A stretch of 64,000 nucleotides of DNA from Brumimicrobium sp. (GCA_023957385.1 JAMLGZ010000001.1:1536923-1600922), one strand, 5' to 3'; positions 25,385-35,331 are shown, counted from the first letter of the stretch. The notes: generated by a model not told the origin, from the sequence alone. Translations and numbers: made by a program.

Positions 25385-26752
25385 ATGGAAATATTGAACG
25401 ATAAAGATACAATCTGTGCTTTAGCAACTGCAAATGGAGTTGGCGCAATTGCAATGATACGTGTGTCAGGTGAAAAAGCTTTTGAAATTACTTCTCGTAT
25501 CTTTTCTAAAGATCTGACAGACCAATCTTCACATTTAGCTCACTTTGGGACAATCAGAGATCAGTCAGGAGCAGTGGTGGATGAAGTATTAGTTACTGTA
25601 TTTCATCAAGGTAAGAGTTTTACAGGTGAAGATACTACCGAAATAACTTGTCATGGTTCGAGTTATATTAAGCAACAAATTATCCGCTTATTGTTAGAAA
25701 ACGGCTGTCGTATGGCAAACCCTGGGGAATATACCATGCGTGCCTATTTTAATGGTCGCCTAGATCTGTCTCAAGCAGAGGCTATTGCTGATTTAATTGC
25801 TTCAGATTCTAAAAAGAGCCACGAAATCGCTATGAATCAAATGCGTGGTGGATATTCGGATCATATTCAGCATTTACGTCAACGCTTATTGGATTTTGTT
25901 TCCTTGATTGAATTGGAATTAGATTTTGGAGAAGAAGATGTAGAGTTTGCCGATAGAAAGCAGTTGAAAGAACTTATTGATGAATTAAAAGGTCGCCTTC
26001 AGCAATTAGTAGATTCTTTTGCTTATGGGAATGCTATCAAGAATGGTGTGAATACGGTGATTGCAGGTCGCCCAAATGCTGGAAAATCCACCTTGTTAAA
26101 TGCTTTACTTAATGAGGAACGCGCAATTGTTTCCAATATTCCAGGAACTACTCGAGATACAATTGAAGAGCGCTTAACCATAGATGGTGTAGTATTTAAT
26201 TTTATTGATACGGCTGGAATTCGAGAAGCTACTGATGAAATAGAGAAAATAGGTGTAGAACGTGCTTTATCGGAAGTGAAAAAATCAAATATTTTACTCT
26301 ATGTGTTTGATGCAAATGAACTAAGCAAGGAAGATGTAGAAGTTGATCTACAAAAATTGGAGAGAGAAGGCTTATTTATTATTTTATTAGCCAATAAGAC
26401 AGAGAATTCTTCAAATAACTTTAATTTATATAGTACTAAATATCCCGTTTTATCCATTTCTGCTAAACAACATGTAGGTATAGAGTCATTAAAGACCGAA
26501 CTCTCTAAATGTGTAGAATCTTTATCTTCTGAAAGTGACACCATTGTTGTGAATTCTCGACATTACCAAGCTTTTTATCATGCATTAAATGATTTGTCAA
26601 AGGTGGAAGAAGCAATGGATTTAAATGTAACTGGAGACTTTTTAGCCTTAGATATTAGAAGTGCGATTCGTCATTTATCATCTATTACTGGGGAAATTAC
26701 TACAGACGATGTCTTGGGTAATATCTTTGCGAATTTTTGTATCGGAAAGTAG
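25385..26752 (+). CDS. mnmE: tRNA modification GTPase MnmE
   Basis: 455 residues, full length. With MnmG it installs the 5-carboxymethylaminomethyl group on wobble uridine 34. The N-terminal tetrahydrofolate-binding domain (DTICALATANGVGAIAMIRVSG) is followed by a helical domain holding an inserted G domain: GRPNAGKST (about 227-235), DTAGIRE and NKTE. The C-terminal FCIGK, with the cysteine typical of the family, ends the protein. The gene has its own promoter. Confidence 0.97.
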   Translation: MEILNDKDTICALATANGVGAIAMIRVSGEKAFEITSRIFSKDLTDQSSHLAHFGTIRDQSGAVVDEVLVTVFHQGKSFTGEDTTEITCHGSSYIKQQIIRLLLENGCRMANPGEYTMRAYFNGRLDLSQAEAIADLIASDSKKSHEIAMNQMRGGYSDHIQHLRQRLLDFVSLIELELDFGEEDVEFADRKQLKELIDELKGRLQQLVDSFAYGNAIKNGVNTVIAGRPNAGKSTLLNALLNEERAIVSNIPGTTRDTIEERLTIDGVVFNFIDTAGIREATDEIEKIGVERALSEVKKSNILLYVFDANELSKEDVEVDLQKLEREGLFIILLANKTENSSNNFNLYSTKYPVLSISAKQHVGIESLKTELSKCVESLSSESDTIVVNSRHYQAFYHALNDLSKVEEAMDLNVTGDFLALDIRSAIRHLSSITGEITTDDVLGNIFANFCIGK

Positions 26753-26875
26753 CTTTTATCCGTTGAATTAGTCTGCTTTATGCTGATGTATCTACGATGA
26801 ATTTTCTAAAAACTGATTTTAATCATACCTATTTGTCAATGAATCAAGCCTTTTTGTTCTATTTTTAATCAATAT

Positions 26876-27280
26876 ATGGACTCAAAAGCATATTTGATAT
26901 ACATACAAGAAGATGAATTGACACCTGGATTTTTACAGGAGCAATTCTTTACTTTAGATGAGGACTATAAAATATTTGTAATCATTCAGTTAAAAGAGCA
27001 ATCATTTAAATTTATTCCTCTCATTAAAGATCTAAAATCAATTCGAATAGAGAAGACACTTAAGCGAATTGATGAATGGAGAGATATGTGTCTTACACAA
27101 AATCATCAATTTATTTTAAAGATTATTGACAAGCCTAGCCAATTATCAGAATTTAAAAACGATTTTAAGGGGATTAACCAACTAATTATTCATAGGAGTA
27201 AAGAATTAAATGGAACTTTAGAGCCTATTATTGGAAGATTGTTTTCTGATGATCTAGTGACTTGGGAATATTTCCAATAA
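26876..27280 (+). CDS. Hypothetical cytosolic protein upstream of a two-component operon
   Basis: 134 residues, no signal peptide or membrane segment. Mixed alpha/beta composition (KAYLIYIQEDELTPGFLQEQ, DYKIFVIIQLKEQSFKFIPL) ending LFSDDLVTWEYFQ. I recognise no domain. It lies 120 bp after mnmE and 118 bp before a response regulator gene, in the same direction, so it could belong to the signalling cluster. Confidence 0.65.
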   Translation: MDSKAYLIYIQEDELTPGFLQEQFFTLDEDYKIFVIIQLKEQSFKFIPLIKDLKSIRIEKTLKRIDEWRDMCLTQNHQFILKIIDKPSQLSEFKNDFKGINQLIIHRSKELNGTLEPIIGRLFSDDLVTWEYFQ

Positions 27281-27398
27281 ATGATGTGTGTAAAATATCT
27301 ACATTTAGGTATATTAATTCACAATCTTTAAAAAAATACACTATTTTTGAACTAAGTATGTGTTGTTTTGTTTTTTAGTCAGAAGAACAAAGAATGAT

Positions 27399-27770
27399 AT
27401 GAAGGAACGCCCAATTTTATTGATAGTAGAGGATGAATTAGATATCAAAATCTTGTATAAATCAATTTTAAAGCAACATTTTGATTTTGAGATTATGGAG
27501 ACTGATTCAGTTCGAGGGACAACAGATGTCTTAAAAAAATGCATTCCAGATTATGTTTTGTTAGATCTTTGTTTGCCTGATGGAGATGGTTACCAGATAA
27601 TGCCATTATTGAGAGAAGTGAACCCGAATGTTCGTGTTTTAGTTATTTCAGCATTTAATTGTGGGCAAGAGCGTAAGAAAGTAGAAATCTCAGGGGCAAT
27701 GGGATTATTGGCAAAACCTTTTGAAAAAGAACAATTTATTCAACACATACAACAATTGATAAATGTGTAA
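27399..27770 (+). CDS. Single-domain response regulator (CheY-like receiver)
   Basis: 123 residues, one receiver domain and nothing else. Acidic pocket VEDE (residues 10-13), phosphoacceptor D56 in LLDLCLPDGDGY, switch serine in VISAF, conserved lysine in LLAKPF (about 106). With no output domain it probably passes phosphate or binds a partner. I chose ATG 27399 (MKERPILLIVEDE); the frame extends upstream to 27360 without homology. The stop lies 3 bp before the next gene, so it forms an operon with the following regulator and kinase. Confidence 0.88.
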   Translation: MKERPILLIVEDELDIKILYKSILKQHFDFEIMETDSVRGTTDVLKKCIPDYVLLDLCLPDGDGYQIMPLLREVNPNVRVLVISAFNCGQERKKVEISGAMGLLAKPFEKEQFIQHIQQLINV

Positions 27771-27773
27771 AGA

Positions 27774-29153
27774 ATGGATAAATATACGCTTCTAATCATT
27801 GATGATGATGTAGATATCTGCATGCTTTTAAAACGTTTCTTTGAGCGGAAAGAATTTCGAGTACGTATTGCTTTTAGTGGAAATGAAGGATTGGAAATTC
27901 TTAAAAAGGAAAGAATTGATTTAGTTCTTTCTGATTTTCGCTTACCCGACAAGGATGGTTTTGAGATGCTAAAGATAATTAATGGGATTAGAAAAGATAT
28001 TCCTGTTATAATAATTACGGGTTATTCGGATGTAAATCAGGCTGTAAAAGCGATTCGTCAAGGAGCCTATGAATATGTTACAAAACCTATTTATCCGGAA
28101 GAAATTCTATTCCTAGTTGAAGATGCGCTTAATAAAAGAGAAGCAAGTCGGTTGGAAAACAAAACAGTCAATCAAGATAAGGAGCAAAAAAATCTTGTGC
28201 ATACCCGATACCTTATACCTGACAGTGAATATTCTGATGAATTACAAAAAAAGATTTCTCTGGTTGCTTCTACAAACATGACAGTTGTAATTATTGGAGA
28301 AAGTGGAACGGGTAAAGAAGTTGTGGCTCGTATGATACATGAGGCTTCACCCCGTAATGATCAAGCCTTTATACCTGTAGATTGTGGGGCATTGACACAA
28401 GAATTAGCAGCAAGCGAACTCTTTGGTCATGTAAAAGGGGCTTTTACAGGTGCGACTTCTGATAAGAAAGGGAGTTTTGAATTGGCCAATCATGGAACTT
28501 TGTTTCTAGATGAAGTTGGAAATCTTTCGTATGAAAATCAAGTGAAATTGTTAAGGGCTTTACAAGAACGAGTAATACAGCGTGTAGGTAGTGAAAAAAC
28601 AACTCCTATTGATGTACGTATTATTGTGGCAACTAATGAAAATTTAGAATTGGCAATTCAACGTGGAACCTTTAGGATGGATATATTCTATCGTATCAAT
28701 GAATTTCAAATTGAGTTAAAACCACTACGAGATAATAGAGAAGAATTGGAAGCTTTTTTTCAATTTTTCTTAAATCAATCGAATCAGGAGCTAACTAAAG
28801 AGGTTAAAGGAATTGATGCACAAGCATGGCAAGTATTAGCTAATTATCCGTGGCCAGGAAATACAAGAGAGCTTAAAAATGTAGTGAAATACGCTGTTTT
28901 AATGGCTAATTCAGAAAAGATTTATAAAGAGGATTTACCTAAAGAAGTAATTAATTATAAATCAGGTAATACTGTTCAAGTGGAAACGGATTCCTTATTA
29001 TTAAAAGATGCTACCGAAAAGGCAGAGATAAAAGCTATTGTTAGAGCTTTAGAGTTGGCTAAAAATAATAAATCGAAAACAGCTGAACTACTTGGGGTAG
29101 ATAGAAAAACATTGTATAATAAGTTGAATACTTATGGATTATTAAACGATTAA
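27774..29153 (+). CDS. NtrC-family sigma-54-dependent response regulator
   Basis: 459 residues in the classical order. Receiver 1-120 with D54 (LVLSDFRLPDKDG) and K104 (YVTKPI). AAA+ domain about 150-385 with Walker A GESGTGKE (175-182), the sigma-54 contact loop GAFTGA (222-227) and Walker B TLFLDEVGN. C-terminal Fis-type HTH (AKNNKSKTAELLGVDRKTLY). On phosphorylation it should oligomerise and open sigma-54 promoters. Its cognate kinase is probably the next gene, 9 bp downstream. Confidence 0.95.
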   Translation: MDKYTLLIIDDDVDICMLLKRFFERKEFRVRIAFSGNEGLEILKKERIDLVLSDFRLPDKDGFEMLKIINGIRKDIPVIIITGYSDVNQAVKAIRQGAYEYVTKPIYPEEILFLVEDALNKREASRLENKTVNQDKEQKNLVHTRYLIPDSEYSDELQKKISLVASTNMTVVIIGESGTGKEVVARMIHEASPRNDQAFIPVDCGALTQELAASELFGHVKGAFTGATSDKKGSFELANHGTLFLDEVGNLSYENQVKLLRALQERVIQRVGSEKTTPIDVRIIVATNENLELAIQRGTFRMDIFYRINEFQIELKPLRDNREELEAFFQFFLNQSNQELTKEVKGIDAQAWQVLANYPWPGNTRELKNVVKYAVLMANSEKIYKEDLPKEVINYKSGNTVQVETDSLLLKDATEKAEIKAIVRALELAKNNKSKTAELLGVDRKTLYNKLNTYGLLND

Positions 29154-29162
29154 TAAAACCAA

Positions 29163-30593
29163 ATGATAAAAATATTAATCATAGAAGATAAGAAAGATGA
29201 TTTTTATAGCATTACTCGTTTCTTAAAAGAAGAAAATGAGGCGGATTATGAGATAAATTGGTGCTGCGATTTTAAATTAGCTGAAGAAGAAATCTTGATG
29301 GAGACACATGATGTTTATTTGATAGATTATTTTTTTGGAAAGAAAGAAGGGTTGGCCATTGTGGAACGATTACGTGAGAGAAATTTTCGAAAACCTATTA
29401 TTTTACTAACTGGAAATTGCAGTAAAGATATCGAAGCAAAAGCTATAGCATTAGGAGCTTCTGATTTTTTAATTAAGGAAGAAATTAAACCTGAAATGCT
29501 AGAGCGTTCCATCCGTTATGCTTTAGATCGTTATAAACAACAACAGTTTATACGTGAGCAAGAACAGAAATATAGAAATCTTTTTGAGCTGAGTGTAGAG
29601 CCTTTCTTAATTCTGAATGAGAATTTTCAAATTATAGAATTTAATTCCTCATTTTTAGATGTTTTTGATCAGTTAAAACCTAGTAATGAACAGGTTAATA
29701 ATCTTCAGTTTAGCGAGCTTTTTAAATCTCAAGAGGAATATAATAGTTTGAAACAACATCTAGAGGTAGAGCTAGCAGTTAAGGGATTTAAAACAATATT
29801 ATTGAATTATGATAGAGATGTTGTTGCTAGCATTTCTATTGCAGCATTACCTAAATCACAGCTTTCTGATAAGGATTTCTACCATGTTGCTATTAGTGAT
29901 TTAACAAAAATTATGGAGCAAGAGCAAGAGCTAAAACGAACAGAAAAACATAGCATGTCGGGGAGAATGGCACGTATGATAGCACATGAAATACGAAACC
30001 CTTTAACCAACATTAGATTAGCTTTAGGAGAATTAGAAAGTATCACCTCCAATGATGATGCAGTTATGCTCAATCAGATGATAGAAAGAAATACTTCTCG
30101 AATTTCAACCTTAATTGATGATTTGATTAAATCGGCTCGCCCTCAAGAGTTGACAAAAGAGTCTGTCGATTTACGTATGGTGGTTGCAGAGTCTCTTATG
30201 CTATGTCAGGATAGAATAGAACTCTTAAATATTCATCTCAAAAAAAATATATGTGATTCGCCCATAATAGGAGAATGGGATAAAGAAAAGCTAAAGATAG
30301 CATTCACAAATATTATCACGAATGCTATTGAAGCTATGGAGGAGGTATCAACACCCGTACTAACTATAATTGTAAACTGTTTTGACGATATCCCAACAGT
30401 GTATATCCGAGATAATGGAAAGGGGATGGATGAAGAAACGTTAGCTAATTTATTTGATCCTTTCTTTTCGAATAGAAAAAATGGATTAGGATTAGGAATG
30501 ACAGCTACCTTAAATATCATTAATATGCATGAAGGGAAGATATATGTTCGTTCAGAACTTGGAAAGGGAACCGAATTTAGAGTAGAGATATAG
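29163..30593 (+). CDS. Histidine kinase with N-terminal receiver and PAS domain
   Basis: 476 residues without membrane helices, so a cytosolic kinase. Receiver about 1-120 with D55 in YLIDYFFGKKEG, PAS-like region about 135-255 (YRNLFELSVEPFLILNENF), HisKA with H275 in MIAHEIRNPLTNIRLAL, and HATPase_c with NIITNAIEAM, IRDNGKGMDEE and GLGLGMT. The receiver may take phosphate from another kinase, or the single-domain regulator may shuttle to it. This is the sensor of the three-gene operon; the signal is unknown. The stop is 3 bp from that of the convergent gene. Confidence 0.92.
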   Translation: MIKILIIEDKKDDFYSITRFLKEENEADYEINWCCDFKLAEEEILMETHDVYLIDYFFGKKEGLAIVERLRERNFRKPIILLTGNCSKDIEAKAIALGASDFLIKEEIKPEMLERSIRYALDRYKQQQFIREQEQKYRNLFELSVEPFLILNENFQIIEFNSSFLDVFDQLKPSNEQVNNLQFSELFKSQEEYNSLKQHLEVELAVKGFKTILLNYDRDVVASISIAALPKSQLSDKDFYHVAISDLTKIMEQEQELKRTEKHSMSGRMARMIAHEIRNPLTNIRLALGELESITSNDDAVMLNQMIERNTSRISTLIDDLIKSARPQELTKESVDLRMVVAESLMLCQDRIELLNIHLKKNICDSPIIGEWDKEKLKIAFTNIITNAIEAMEEVSTPVLTIIVNCFDDIPTVYIRDNGKGMDEETLANLFDPFFSNRKNGLGLGMTATLNIINMHEGKIYVRSELGKGTEFRVEI

Positions 30594-30596
30594 TGA

Positions 30597-32069
30597 TTAA
30601 GTAAAAAATCGTTTTTTGAATTTTATATAATCAAATTTCAAAATAAATATAACTAAGAGTGCAACTTGTGCAGGTATGAAATATCTCACAATGGCGCCAG
30701 AAACAGGGGTTGTCCACCCAATTATGAGTCCAATTAATAAAACATATACCCATAAACTACTAATGATTCGTTTATCTTTATCTTCTAGCTGTTTTGGAAA
30801 GAAGAAGAAAGCTAAAATTAGAGAGATAATGTATATGATATTTTCTAATAATGCTGGATACTGTAACCAAGTACTGCTTTTATTAGGGATGGGTTGACAA
30901 AATGCATTGAAGAGCGCTTCAGGAGCGATCATCCACATTTTCCAATAATTATCTTCAATTGGAGTGATATATACTCTACTCCCTGCCATGTCCCAATTTA
31001 AATGAACTTTGTATGCATTCCCAATGCTGTCTAGTTGAAAAGGAAAACGCTTATAGTTTTCATTTCTCTTCATTTTAAAAGCTGTTACAGTGTCAGTGAG
31101 TGTAGCATACTCATTACTAAAATTAAAATGATCTCGGTTTCTATATTCTATGTAATAATAATGTTCTTTATCTCCCTCTAAATACAGTCCTCCATTTGTT
31201 ACATTATAAAAATCTTCTTGTTGATTCGAGATGATATAGGCAACTTTGTTAGATAGTTTAATAGCAACAATTCCAAAAATTCCTATAGCTAAAAATAGGG
31301 AAAAAGCAAGCCATTGCTTCTTGAAGAAATAACTCCATCCGAGATAAATTATAACAGGAAGTATGAAAATACCTACATAAGTTTTAAAACCAATCATGAG
31401 TAGAATTCCTAATAGAATACGCCAGCTCTTACTTTGTATGGATAAATTATCAAATAGCCCTCGAAGTAATAAGCATAATCCTAAAATCATGAGGGGCTCT
31501 TTAATGATGCTTGAACTCCAAAATGCTACGGAAGGAGCTAGGGTTAATATGATTAAAAGAAAAACGTGTGGTATCTGAGTTTTCTTCTTAAGCCATTGGA
31601 AAAGATCAAAGCCTCCTAAAAAGGAGAAAAAACTAAAAATGATAAAATGTACAAAAACGTATCCTCCAGATAAAAATAAAATCAGCGAATTTGCACGAAT
31701 TACATTGCGGGAGTCATTAAGTAAAAAGCGCAACCCTGAATTCCAATGTGAGGTGGCTTCTAAATATTTATCAATAAATGCTGGGTCATCATTTAATCCA
31801 AATAAGAATTGAAAATAATCTGTTGGAGATTGATTGAATACATGATACAAAATTTGACTTTCTTTAAAGAACATCCCCGCATCCATAGTGAGTTCTCCTC
31901 CTCCGTAATGAAAAGTATAAATATATAGAAAGAATGCAGCATATCCTGTCTTTAAAGTAAAAAGGATAGGAAGAGTATAAGTAGGGATATTAGATATATA
32001 TTTCTTATTTATCCAATAGGTAATGGAAACAAAGAAAAGGAAATATAGTAAGGTAATTAAGAATCCCAA
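30597..32069 (-). CDS. Large polytopic membrane protein of unknown function
   Basis: 490 residues with about ten hydrophobic segments and a soluble loop at about 285-375. Features include FLYIYTFHYGGGELTMDAGM, FFSFLGGFDLFQWLK and SSSIIKEPLMILGLCLL, a pattern seen in membrane proteins of polysaccharide or glycosyltransferase-C type in Bacteroidota, but no catalytic motif is certain. The only start that includes the first helix (GFLITLLYFLFFVSITYWI) is a TTG at 32069, with a stop two codons upstream; the next ATG lies far inside. Convergent with the kinase gene. Confidence 0.6.
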   Translation of the reverse strand: MGFLITLLYFLFFVSITYWINKKYISNIPTYTLPILFTLKTGYAAFFLYIYTFHYGGGELTMDAGMFFKESQILYHVFNQSPTDYFQFLFGLNDDPAFIDKYLEATSHWNSGLRFLLNDSRNVIRANSLILFLSGGYVFVHFIIFSFFSFLGGFDLFQWLKKKTQIPHVFLLIILTLAPSVAFWSSSIIKEPLMILGLCLLLRGLFDNLSIQSKSWRILLGILLMIGFKTYVGIFILPVIIYLGWSYFFKKQWLAFSLFLAIGIFGIVAIKLSNKVAYIISNQQEDFYNVTNGGLYLEGDKEHYYYIEYRNRDHFNFSNEYATLTDTVTAFKMKRNENYKRFPFQLDSIGNAYKVHLNWDMAGSRVYITPIEDNYWKMWMIAPEALFNAFCQPIPNKSSTWLQYPALLENIIYIISLILAFFFFPKQLEDKDKRIISSLWVYVLLIGLIIGWTTPVSGAIVRYFIPAQVALLVIFILKFDYIKFKKRFFT

Positions 32070-32245
32070 TTTTTATAATTTTTGCTAAAATTAATAAACT
32101 ATTCAAGAATTAATTGAAAGTTGAGTACCGATATTTTTCTGTTTGAAAATTTATATTTTGATAAGTTTAGTATAATGTGTTGAAAGCTTTTATAAGGGAA
32201 AGAGAATATTGGTAAAGTTTGAAGAGCATTGATTATGATTTTTTC

Positions 32246-32253
32246 TATTTTTG
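32246..32253 (+). promoter_or_regulatory. Putative -7 box directly upstream of pcm
   Basis: TATTTTTG lies 12 bp (first T to A of ATG) before the pcm start. If used, transcription would begin at or near the start codon, giving a leaderless mRNA. No TTG at exactly 19 bases was found. Confidence 0.4.
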
Positions 32254-32257
32254 TTGC

Positions 32258-32902
32258 ATGATTGATGGGTACAGACAAAAAGGTTTAAGAAGGCAACTTA
32301 TAGAAGAACTTCGAAATAAAGGAATTACTAATGAAACAATTCTAGAAGCTTTTGATAAAGTACCACGTCATTTTTTCCTGGACACCTCGTTTATGAATCA
32401 GGCGTATTCTGATATGGCTTTTCAGATTGGAGCAGGGCAAACAATTAGTCAACCTTTTACAGTAGCCTTCCAAACACAACTATTGGAAGTGCAGAAAGGG
32501 CATAGAATTCTTGAAATTGGCACGGGGAGCGGTTTCCAAACGTCTATTTTATGTGCTATGGGAGCTAAAGTTATCTCTATAGAAAGACAGAAAGAATTAT
32601 TTATTAAAGCTAAAACAGTTATAGCTCATTTGGGGTACACACCTAATTTATTTTATGGTGATGGATATAAGGGAAAAGAAACGTATGCACCTTTTGATGG
32701 GGTGTTAGTAACCTGTGGAGCTCCTTTCATACCAGAGGCATTGAAAGATCAGCTGAAAGTAGGAGGGAAGTTGGTGATTCCTGTAGGTGAAGGTAAAGTA
32801 CAAGTGATGATGCGTTTAACTAAATTGGGAAATGATGAATGGAAAGAAGAAACTTTTGGAAATTTCAGTTTTGTTCCCATGCTAACTAAGACTGTTAAAT
32901 AA
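32258..32902 (+). CDS. pcm: Protein-L-isoaspartate O-methyltransferase
   Basis: 214 residues. Methylates isoaspartyl residues of aged proteins so they can revert to aspartate. Family motifs: VPRHFFLD (35-42), IGAGQTISQP (57-66), the SAM-binding EIGTGSGFQT (86-95) and the C-terminal FVPMLT. I take ATG 32258 (MIDGYRQKGLRRQL); the frame upstream to 32219 shows no homology. A dispersed TIR element starts 5 bp after the stop codon. Confidence 0.93.
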   Translation: MIDGYRQKGLRRQLIEELRNKGITNETILEAFDKVPRHFFLDTSFMNQAYSDMAFQIGAGQTISQPFTVAFQTQLLEVQKGHRILEIGTGSGFQTSILCAMGAKVISIERQKELFIKAKTVIAHLGYTPNLFYGDGYKGKETYAPFDGVLVTCGAPFIPEALKDQLKVGGKLVIPVGEGKVQVMMRLTKLGNDEWKEETFGNFSFVPMLTKTVK

Positions 32903-32907
32903 ACGAT

Positions 32908-33084
32908 AACCCGTTGTGTATTCAGAATAAAATATAAATTATGGTATCGAGGACTGACAGGATCAGACGGTCGGCTTTGCCGACCGATACTCTCCCCTCA
33001 CAATTGTCACCCCGAGAACCTTGGTTGCTCGGGGTCTATCTTTTTAAATAATTCTATTACTATTTTTGCAAATTCACAATGGGT
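32908..33084 (-). repeat. Dispersed TIR/terminator element, copy C (inverted orientation)
   Basis: Starts AACCCGTTGTGTATTC 5 bp after the pcm stop and ends AATTCACAATGGGT. It carries TATCGAGGACTGACA, CGGTCGGCTTTGCCGACCG, CTCACAATTGTCACC and the ACCCCGAG...CTCGGGGT hairpin, all as in copy B but reversed. AACGAT flanks it on both sides (32902-32907 and 33085-33090), a possible target duplication. Confidence 0.85.
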
Positions 33085-33092
33085 AACGATAT

Positions 33093-33128
33093 AAAAAAAA
33101 AATGGCTACTTTCTACAAAGCAGCCATT
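33093..33128 (-). terminator. Intrinsic terminator of the endonuclease I gene
   Basis: On the minus strand, stem AATGGCTGCTTT/AAAGTAGCCATT (one mismatch) with a 4-base loop and a nine-T tail, 20 bp after the stop codon. Confidence 0.9.
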
Positions 33129-33147
33129 CTCTGTGGTTTGAAATCTA

Positions 33148-35331
33148 TTATTCTATAACTATTTTTTTAGAAACTTCTCCATATTCAGTTGTTGCTTGAA
33201 TAAAATACATGCCTTTATTCAAATCTGAAATAGATATTTCTTTTGCAATAACATGATTAGTAGCTTCTTCTTTCACTATTCTTCCTTCCATATCTACTAT
33301 TCTGTAACTAACTAGTTGTGCGCCATCTACAGCAATATATATAGTTTCTGAAGCAGGATTCGGATATACGATAAAAGCTTGCTCCAATTGTTCTTTTGTT
33401 ATTGAAAGTGAGCCACATCCATCAATAAAATGATTCATATCTGAAAAATCTATGAAACAAGCATATTCTGGATGATCGATAAATGGATTTCTATTGTTTT
33501 GAAGAGAGTCGATATAATCATTTCGTGCAATTTCAAAATTAGATGGTGGGAAATTAATGTTCCATTGTTTTAAAATAGTTTGCTCTTGACCATAAGCAAT
33601 TGATGCTGAAATATAGTTAGGTAACTTCCAGTTTTGTCCATTTTCTGTATAACGAACGGCCATATAGAAGATGGCTCTAGCAACAGCTCCTTTGGCATTA
33701 TCTCTAGGTTCATACACCCAATTTCCATTTGCATCTTTTCCAAATTTTGATCCCCCAACAGATTGGATAACATCACTTACTGCTTCTCCAAATGGATAGT
33801 TAGAACGGATAGCATTTGCATCATTTTGGTTTACCAATAGTAGGTTGTGGTAATCACTGTAATAGTTTGCATTATTATCAGTCACAGGAAACCATGAATT
33901 TGCATAGGTGTGTTCACGTGACATTCCAGAGTTAGCAAAATTAAATGGATAATCATACTGGTAGTTATTTCCAGTATAAGTACAAGTAACTACTCTCTTT
34001 CCATTAATTGTATCTCTTCCATAGAATTTCTCTGCCATTTTTGCTGCATAATCACTATAATAGTTTTGAAAATGAGGGGCAATAATGTCGTGTAAATCTG
34101 AAACAAGAGTGGAAGAGGATGTATTAATTCCTGAATAATCAGAAGCAGGAATAATATCTGTAAGTGTGGTGATATTTCCTGTTAAAGGAGAAGTAGTTAA
34201 ATAATTTCTTCCACTACCAAGTCCATTATAAGAAAATACAGCAAAATAGTAATCAGTACCAGCTATGATATCATTGGGATAGAATGTTGTATTATTCGTA
34301 GATTTCAGCACTTTTGCTCCTCCAATAACATCTCCAGCATTATATGTTGTACCATCCACAGGAACTTCTGTAATAGGACTTCCTTTTTTTCTTAGAATAA
34401 GGTATCCATCTGTATTAGGAGAAGCGATAAAGTTTCCTTTAAAACGGTAAGTTTTAATATCAGAAAAAGAGAGAGATGTTGCTTGTTCTGTTGGTTCTGT
34501 TGCCAAGTTATCTCCGTATCCAATTAGATTAAATGTAAATACTGGAAAATCTATGTCGTCTGAAGTGATTGTTACAACTGCATTTTTAGTTCCAGCAGAA
34601 GTAGGAGTGAAGTCAATCCCAATATTTTCTGTGCTTGATGCATTGATGGTAAGCGGAAAACTTAGAATATTATTTAATGAAAACTCACTAGCATCTGCTC
34701 CAGAAATGGCGATACTATTAATAGTTAAAGCATTTACAGATCCATCATTTTTCACGTCAAATGGGAGGATATTATTGGAACCAACGTTTGCTCCAATGAT
34801 ATAAGAAGCATTATTTGTAGATTGAGCGCCATCTACCATAACAGCCATTTGCTGCTGTGTTACAGTAACTTTATTGATTACAACATTATCTAAACCGACA
34901 TTTCCACCTGCTTTATTTATGTAGATAAAACGTATCCATCTAGAGTTTTGATCCAATGCTTTATTATTTGAAAAATAACTTCCTCCGGCAAGTTCAGCAT
35001 TTCCATAAGTAGCTACAGTTGTAAATGTTGTTCCATCTACAGACTCCTGAAGTTCAAAAGAACCTGTTCCAAAACTGTTTCCGGTTAAATCAAAAGTAAC
35101 ATTGCCAGGTGCACTAGCTACGTTTATTAGAAGATATCTTCCTGTAACACCAAACTTAAAAGCAGGTGCAGGGTTTCCAGATCCTGTATAGTATTCGGCT
35201 AAATTACTAGACCATCCAACAGCTGGAAGTGCAGATCCTGTGAAATCACAAGATGTTGGTAAAGTTGCTTGTGAGAATGCAAAGAATGCAGTAGAAAACG
35301 CAACAAATAAAGAAAGGATTTTCTTGTTCAT
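33148..35331 (-). CDS. Secreted endonuclease I-family nuclease with T9SS sorting domain
   Basis: 727 residues. Signal peptide 1-20 (SLFVAFSTAFFAFSQ). Residues about 21-275 are beta-rich (discoidin-like, then a choice-of-anchor D/ASH-like domain with ISGADASEFSLNN and IDFTPTSAGTKNAVVTI). About 405-610 is the endonuclease I (EndA/NucM) domain with SREHTYANSWF (H near 468), YSDYHNLLLVNQNDANAIRS and NYPFGEAV. The last 75 residues are a T9SS domain. It should cut DNA or RNA outside the cell. Its start is 15 bp after the stop of the TonB receptor gene, so they are co-transcribed. Confidence 0.9.
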   Translation of the reverse strand: MNKKILSLFVAFSTAFFAFSQATLPTSCDFTGSALPAVGWSSNLAEYYTGSGNPAPAFKFGVTGRYLLINVASAPGNVTFDLTGNSFGTGSFELQESVDGTTFTTVATYGNAELAGGSYFSNNKALDQNSRWIRFIYINKAGGNVGLDNVVINKVTVTQQQMAVMVDGAQSTNNASYIIGANVGSNNILPFDVKNDGSVNALTINSIAISGADASEFSLNNILSFPLTINASSTENIGIDFTPTSAGTKNAVVTITSDDIDFPVFTFNLIGYGDNLATEPTEQATSLSFSDIKTYRFKGNFIASPNTDGYLILRKKGSPITEVPVDGTTYNAGDVIGGAKVLKSTNNTTFYPNDIIAGTDYYFAVFSYNGLGSGRNYLTTSPLTGNITTLTDIIPASDYSGINTSSSTLVSDLHDIIAPHFQNYYSDYAAKMAEKFYGRDTINGKRVVTCTYTGNNYQYDYPFNFANSGMSREHTYANSWFPVTDNNANYYSDYHNLLLVNQNDANAIRSNYPFGEAVSDVIQSVGGSKFGKDANGNWVYEPRDNAKGAVARAIFYMAVRYTENGQNWKLPNYISASIAYGQEQTILKQWNINFPPSNFEIARNDYIDSLQNNRNPFIDHPEYACFIDFSDMNHFIDGCGSLSITKEQLEQAFIVYPNPASETIYIAVDGAQLVSYRIVDMEGRIVKEEATNHVIAKEISISDLNKGMYFIQATTEYGEVSKKIVIE

